A stretch of DNA of 64,000 nucleotides from CAYMMX01 sp964391675 (GTDB lineage: Bacteria; Cyanobacteriota; Vampirovibrionia; Gastranaerophilales; Gastranaerophilaceae). The translations under genes were made by a program, and so were the position numbers. Of the stretch, positions 60,614 to 64,000 are shown in pieces. The stretch is from assembly GCA_964391675.1 (NCBI GenBank), contig CAYMMX010000009.1, positions 1 to 64,000 on the forward strand, written 5' to 3'. Under the pieces are notes generated by a model. It saw only the letters and a list, made by a program, of their open reading frames with translations, made no database searches and was not told the origin of the DNA. Every line of letters starts with the position of its first letter. The first letter of the stretch is position 1.

Positions 60614-61642
60614 TTAGTTTAGTTCTGCATTTTTGTTATTGCATAGTAAATCAACTGAAGGTTTATCTTTTATTTCGAAATTAAATTTGATAAGATAAAA
60701 CCCGCCTATTATACTAAGGACAAGCATTAATATGCTTTGATGCACTGCTGATATAGCCAGAGCCGTTGATTTATCTACATTAAAAATTCCAAGTGCCAAA
60801 ATGTATGCATATTGATAGGGCCCTAAAAATACCGATGTTGATGGAATCATTGTTGAAAAAGATATTAAGCTTATTACAAATAATGCGGATGAAAACCCTA
60901 AATTAAGATGGAAACTATTAATTATTAAAAATGCGACATAGCATTCAATTAACCATATAATTATGCTTAATATTATTGATTCTGCACTGTATTTTAGACT
61001 GTCCATAACATGAAAACCGTCCATAAAAGAGTTTATATGTTCTCTAGCGTGTTCTATTATTTTATTTAGTGTCTTTGATATAAACAGTGGTAGTTTTAAG
61101 CAAATTTGTATTAATTTGTCACAAATAAAATCTACCTTATTAAACTTAAATATTAAATAAAATATCAATAGGCTACCTATAAAAATTGCTCCGATAGTAT
61201 ATGCAAGGTTCATCATCCAGGGCTGTTTTGAATACTCTAAGACAGCCCAAAGCAGGATTAAAAAAACGCATATTCCATCAAGTGTTCTTTCAAGTATTAT
61301 GTTCCCAAAAAGTTTCATTTTTTTTTCTTGTTTTTTTTCGCCTAAATAATATGCTCTATATATGTCACCTGCTCTTGCAGGAAGAAAAATATTGAGCATG
61401 CTTCCAACAGTAAAAACAGTTCCTAAATGGTAAGAACAGTATTTAGAATCACCTAAAAGAAGAGCTTTCCATCTTACTCCTCTTAAATATAATGTTAATA
61501 CATAAACCGGTATAATTATATAAAGGTTTTTTAAATCAAAAAGCTTAAATGTTTGCACAAGTTTTTGAAAATCAATTTTATAAAAAATTAATCCTAGAAA
61601 AATTATTGTTATTATTAATGCAAAAATCTTTTTCTTGCTCAT
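60614..61642 (-). CDS. UPF0104/YbhN (AglD-like) integral membrane protein
   Basis: A 342-residue protein with about eight spans. The start KIFALIITIIFLGLIFYKIDFQKL, the early YLRGVRWKALL motif (with the conserved RxxRW), ARAGDIYRAYYLGEK, and the late ALFVISLISFSTMIPSTSVFLGPYQYAYI are typical of lysylphosphatidylglycerol synthase TM-region/UPF0104 proteins, which are proposed lipid or glycolipid flippases. No ribosome site is seen; TAAAAT lies 9 nt before the ATG. It lies 55 nt after the 51-residue gene on the opposite strand. Confidence 0.85.
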   Translation of the reverse strand: MSKKKIFALIITIIFLGLIFYKIDFQKLVQTFKLFDLKNLYIIIPVYVLTLYLRGVRWKALLLGDSKYCSYHLGTVFTVGSMLNIFLPARAGDIYRAYYLGEKKQEKKMKLFGNIILERTLDGICVFLILLWAVLEYSKQPWMMNLAYTIGAIFIGSLLIFYLIFKFNKVDFICDKLIQICLKLPLFISKTLNKIIEHAREHINSFMDGFHVMDSLKYSAESIILSIIIWLIECYVAFLIINSFHLNLGFSSALFVISLISFSTMIPSTSVFLGPYQYAYILALGIFNVDKSTALAISAVHQSILMLVLSIIGGFYLIKFNFEIKDKPSVDLLCNNKNAELN

Positions 61643-61784
61643 AATTCATGATTTTATCATAAAAGAATTAATCGATATTTATATGTTATCTGATTATATC
61701 AATATTCTAGTTGGAAATAGTAGAATATATAAGAACATTACCAATGATGAGGCAAAAAATTAACATAAGAAAAATGATTAAACT

Positions 61785-64000
61785 TTAAAACTTTTTAAGT
61801 TTTGCATAAGTTGCATCCATGGCTTTTTTGCCAAGTTTTCCAAAATCTATGGTATACATAGTGCTTGCACCTATTTGAGTAACTTCTTCAATATGGCCTA
61901 CTCCAAGTTTTTCATGAAAAATTCTCTCTCCTACATTAAAAAAATATGGGATAGTATTTAATTTTTCCTGTTCTTTTGATTCCTTCTCAGCTTCTTGCTT
62001 TTTTTTCTCTTCAAGCATTCTTTTAATTGCGTTATCTTTGAAAAAATCATCAATTTTTTCTTTTTCCTTTTCAATATTTTTTGGCGCTTTATTTAAAATG
62101 ATTCTGCTCATAGATGATTTATTATCGTTTTTTGGGGGATTAGAACTCGTAAAGGATGATTTTTTTGTTGGTGCAACAAAATTTTTGCCAAAACCGTTTG
62201 AAGGAGGAATATATCCATATTTGTCAGAATTTGCAGAAACAGGTTTATTTAAACCCTGACTAAAATTATTATCTTTAATTTTATTAACAGCACTTTTAAA
62301 TGTTGTTTGTGATGAAATACTATCTGAGTATGAATTTTCAAGCAGGTTTGAAGGAATTTCTTCTAAAAATCTGCTTGGATTGTAATATTTATATTCTCCC
62401 CACATTTGACGGCGTTTTGCACTTGAAAGATATAATGTTTCTTCAGCTCTTGTTATTCCTACATACATAAGTCTTCTTTCTTCTTCAAGCTCTGTAGCTG
62501 ATGAAAAAGTTCTTTGATGCGGAAATATTCCTTCTTCTAGTCCTGCTAAAAAAACTGTAGGGAATTCAAGACCCTTTGCGGAGTGTAATGTCATTAATGT
62601 TACATTGTTTGAAATGTTTTCAAGTCCATCTATATCAGAGACAAGAGCAACTTGTGACAAAAATTCTCCAAGTACATTGTTTAAATCTTCAGGTTCAAAT
62701 TCTCCGGCGACATTAACCAACTCTTGTAAATTATCTATTCTGGTCTCATTTTCCGGAGTCCTTTCATCTGTAAGTTCTTTTAAATACCCGCTTTTTTCAA
62801 TTACCAGAGAAACAAGTTCTCTTAGATTATAATTTTTTTGTACAGATTGAAAATTTGTGATTAACTCAACAAATTTTTTCAACTTTTCTTTCGTTTTTGA
62901 ATTGAAAGCCGTGGTTTCAATATCTGCTTCTTCAATATTTAAAACTGTATCAAAAAGACTCATATCTTTACCGTCAGCGATTAGTTGGAGATTTTTTATT
63001 GTAGTTTCTCCAATAGCCCGTTTCGGAACGTTTACGATTCTTCTGAAGCTTTGAGAGTCATGAGGATTATAAATTAATTTTAAATACGCAATTATGTCTT
63101 TAATTTCTTTTCGGTCATAAAATTTTAATCCGCCATAGATTTTATATGGAATTGAATGTGCTATACAGGCTTCTTCAATTGCTCGTGATTGCGCATTTGT
63201 TCTGTATAAAACGGCAATTTTGTTATAATTACCATCGGATTCTTTTATAGTTTTGGCGATGAAGTTTGCTTCATCACCTTCATCTTGTGCTTCAAAGTAT
63301 AGAATTTTTTCACCTTCACCTTTTTGTGAATATAGGTTTTTTTCAACACGTTCTTCATTGTTTTCAATAATTGCATTTGCAGCATTTAAAATGTTTTCTG
63401 TTGACCGGTAATTTTGCTCAAGTTTTATAATTGTTGTATTTTTAAAATCTTTTTTGAAATTTAAAATAATTTTAAAATCAGCGCCTCTCCAACTGTAAAT
63501 TGATTGATCAATGTCCCCGACAACGCATAGTGACCTGTTTTCCATATGCTCGTCTTTTAAATTTGTATAAAGCATTTTAACTAAACTATATTGAGCTTGG
63601 TTTGTATCTTGAAACTCATCAACCAGTATATGTTGAAATTTTGAAAAATATTTTTCTCTTACTCCGGAATTTTTTTCTAAAAGTTTTACCGTAAGCATTA
63701 ACATATCATCAAAATCAATAGCGTTATTGTTATTTAGTGCATTTTCATATTCTTCGAATATTTCTGAAATTTTTTGTGTTTTATAATCTCTTGCAAAAGT
63801 TGAAAAACTAAAAGCATCCTGCATTTTATTTTTTGCATTCGATATAATCGATTTAACCAATTTTGGGGCATAAATTTTATCATCCAAGTTTAATTTTTTA
63901 ATTGCATTTTTAATCACAGCTAAAGAATCTTGTTCATCATATATGGTAAAGTTTTTATCAAGTTTTTTGCCTGATGGAAAAACGAAATTATCAATATCTT
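61785..64000 (-). CDS. UvrD/PcrA/Rep-type DNA helicase, N-terminus beyond the window
   Basis: The frame is open through the right edge; at least 738 residues are visible, and the first helicase motifs (Walker A) lie outside. Seen: AIDFDDMLMLTVKLLEK, HILVDEFQDTNQAQY (Walker B), VVGDIDQSIYSWRGAD, LEQNYRST, VALYRTNAQSRAIEEA (as IAVLYRTNAQ), TLMTLHSAKGLEFPTVFLAGLEEGIFPHQR and RLMYVGITRAEETLYL. The C-terminal 60 residues (FNVGERIFHEKLGVGHI) are the PcrA Tudor-like domain. A Lys/Glu-rich linker (about 600-680) precedes it. Role: repair and fork clearing. Confidence 0.95.
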   Translation of the reverse strand, partial: DIDNFVFPSGKKLDKNFTIYDEQDSLAVIKNAIKKLNLDDKIYAPKLVKSIISNAKNKMQDAFSFSTFARDYKTQKISEIFEEYENALNNNNAIDFDDMLMLTVKLLEKNSGVREKYFSKFQHILVDEFQDTNQAQYSLVKMLYTNLKDEHMENRSLCVVGDIDQSIYSWRGADFKIILNFKKDFKNTTIIKLEQNYRSTENILNAANAIIENNEERVEKNLYSQKGEGEKILYFEAQDEGDEANFIAKTIKESDGNYNKIAVLYRTNAQSRAIEEACIAHSIPYKIYGGLKFYDRKEIKDIIAYLKLIYNPHDSQSFRRIVNVPKRAIGETTIKNLQLIADGKDMSLFDTVLNIEEADIETTAFNSKTKEKLKKFVELITNFQSVQKNYNLRELVSLVIEKSGYLKELTDERTPENETRIDNLQELVNVAGEFEPEDLNNVLGEFLSQVALVSDIDGLENISNNVTLMTLHSAKGLEFPTVFLAGLEEGIFPHQRTFSSATELEEERRLMYVGITRAEETLYLSSAKRRQMWGEYKYYNPSRFLEEIPSNLLENSYSDSISSQTTFKSAVNKIKDNNFSQGLNKPVSANSDKYGYIPPSNGFGKNFVAPTKKSSFTSSNPPKNDNKSSMSRIILNKAPKNIEKEKEKIDDFFKDNAIKRMLEEKKKQEAEKESKEQEKLNTIPYFFNVGERIFHEKLGVGHIEEVTQIGASTMYTIDFGKLGKKAMDATYAKLKKF

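Overview
This is an AT-rich bacterial chromosome segment. The best fit is a non-photosynthetic relative of the cyanobacteria (Candidatus Melainabacteria / Vampirovibrionia, probably the gut order Gastranaerophilales). The clearest marker is an OmpR-type response regulator at 48858-49634 that reads like cyanobacterial and plastid RpaB/Ycf27. Supporting signs are a stand-alone MlaE/Ycf63-type permease, a TspO protein, a type IV-pilin-like protein, and several long unrecognised proteins of a style I associate with gut Melainabacteria. No photosynthesis gene is present. The placement is inference from a few genes, not a phylogeny.

Layout. 0-0.3 kb: end of an rRNA operon (23S 3' end, 5S, terminator). 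0.3-8 kb: a predicted permuted NlpC/P60-like protein, hisS, a minimal nucleotidyltransferase, ftsZ, a YjbQ-family protein, a PLP lyase, tspO, a pilin-like protein. 8-15.5 kb: a large membrane protein behind a candidate transcription attenuator and a 24-codon ORF, an exported HAD phosphatase, a DnaJ-like protein, purS, and a tight GT2-tatD-tlyA operon. 15.5-19.3 kb: ilvE-mlaE, an EF-hand protein, tyrS. 19.3-24 kb: a flavodoxin/DUF2023 operon and a methyltransferase operon that share an operator-like sequence, then DUF89-chrA-chrA. 24-29 kb: a three-gene operon of unknown function. 29-35 kb: metE with a strongly structured leader, a methyltransferase-glycosyltransferase fusion, bioB, ridA. 35-43.3 kb: a response regulator with a hybrid histidine kinase, then bioF-bioD-bioA-bioG-bioC. 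43.4-49.6 kb: small proteins, a CheA-like kinase, a possible tRNA remnant, a RelE/AbrB toxin-antitoxin pair, an assembly gap (10 N after a run of G), REP-like hairpins, tRNA-His, rpaB. 49.8-55.1 kb: a five-gene operon nfnA-like / Cys-rich mini-protein / etfB / etfA / recG. 55-64 kb: an M16 peptidase, ribF, aspS, membrane proteins, and a UvrD/PcrA helicase cut by the window edge.

How they work together. Six bio genes could make biotin from a malonyl-ACP methyl ester through BioC/BioG to BioB. MetE supplies methionine. The Etf/NfnA-like operon suggests flavin-based electron transfer. Flavodoxin behind a TTAGGTAT-type operator suggests metal-responsive (possibly iron) control.

The most interesting non-routine signals are: (1) a candidate attenuator with an 11-nt repeated switching sequence plus a 24-codon ORF at 9554-9750; (2) several promoters whose -10 box sits exactly 6 nt before the start codon, implying leaderless mRNAs; (3) a recurrent N-terminal [SA]F[KS][GA] motif in otherwise unrelated proteins; (4) the paired operator at 20.4-20.7 kb; (5) the multi-stem metE leader. 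All functional statements are from reading the sequence; no search or folding program was run.
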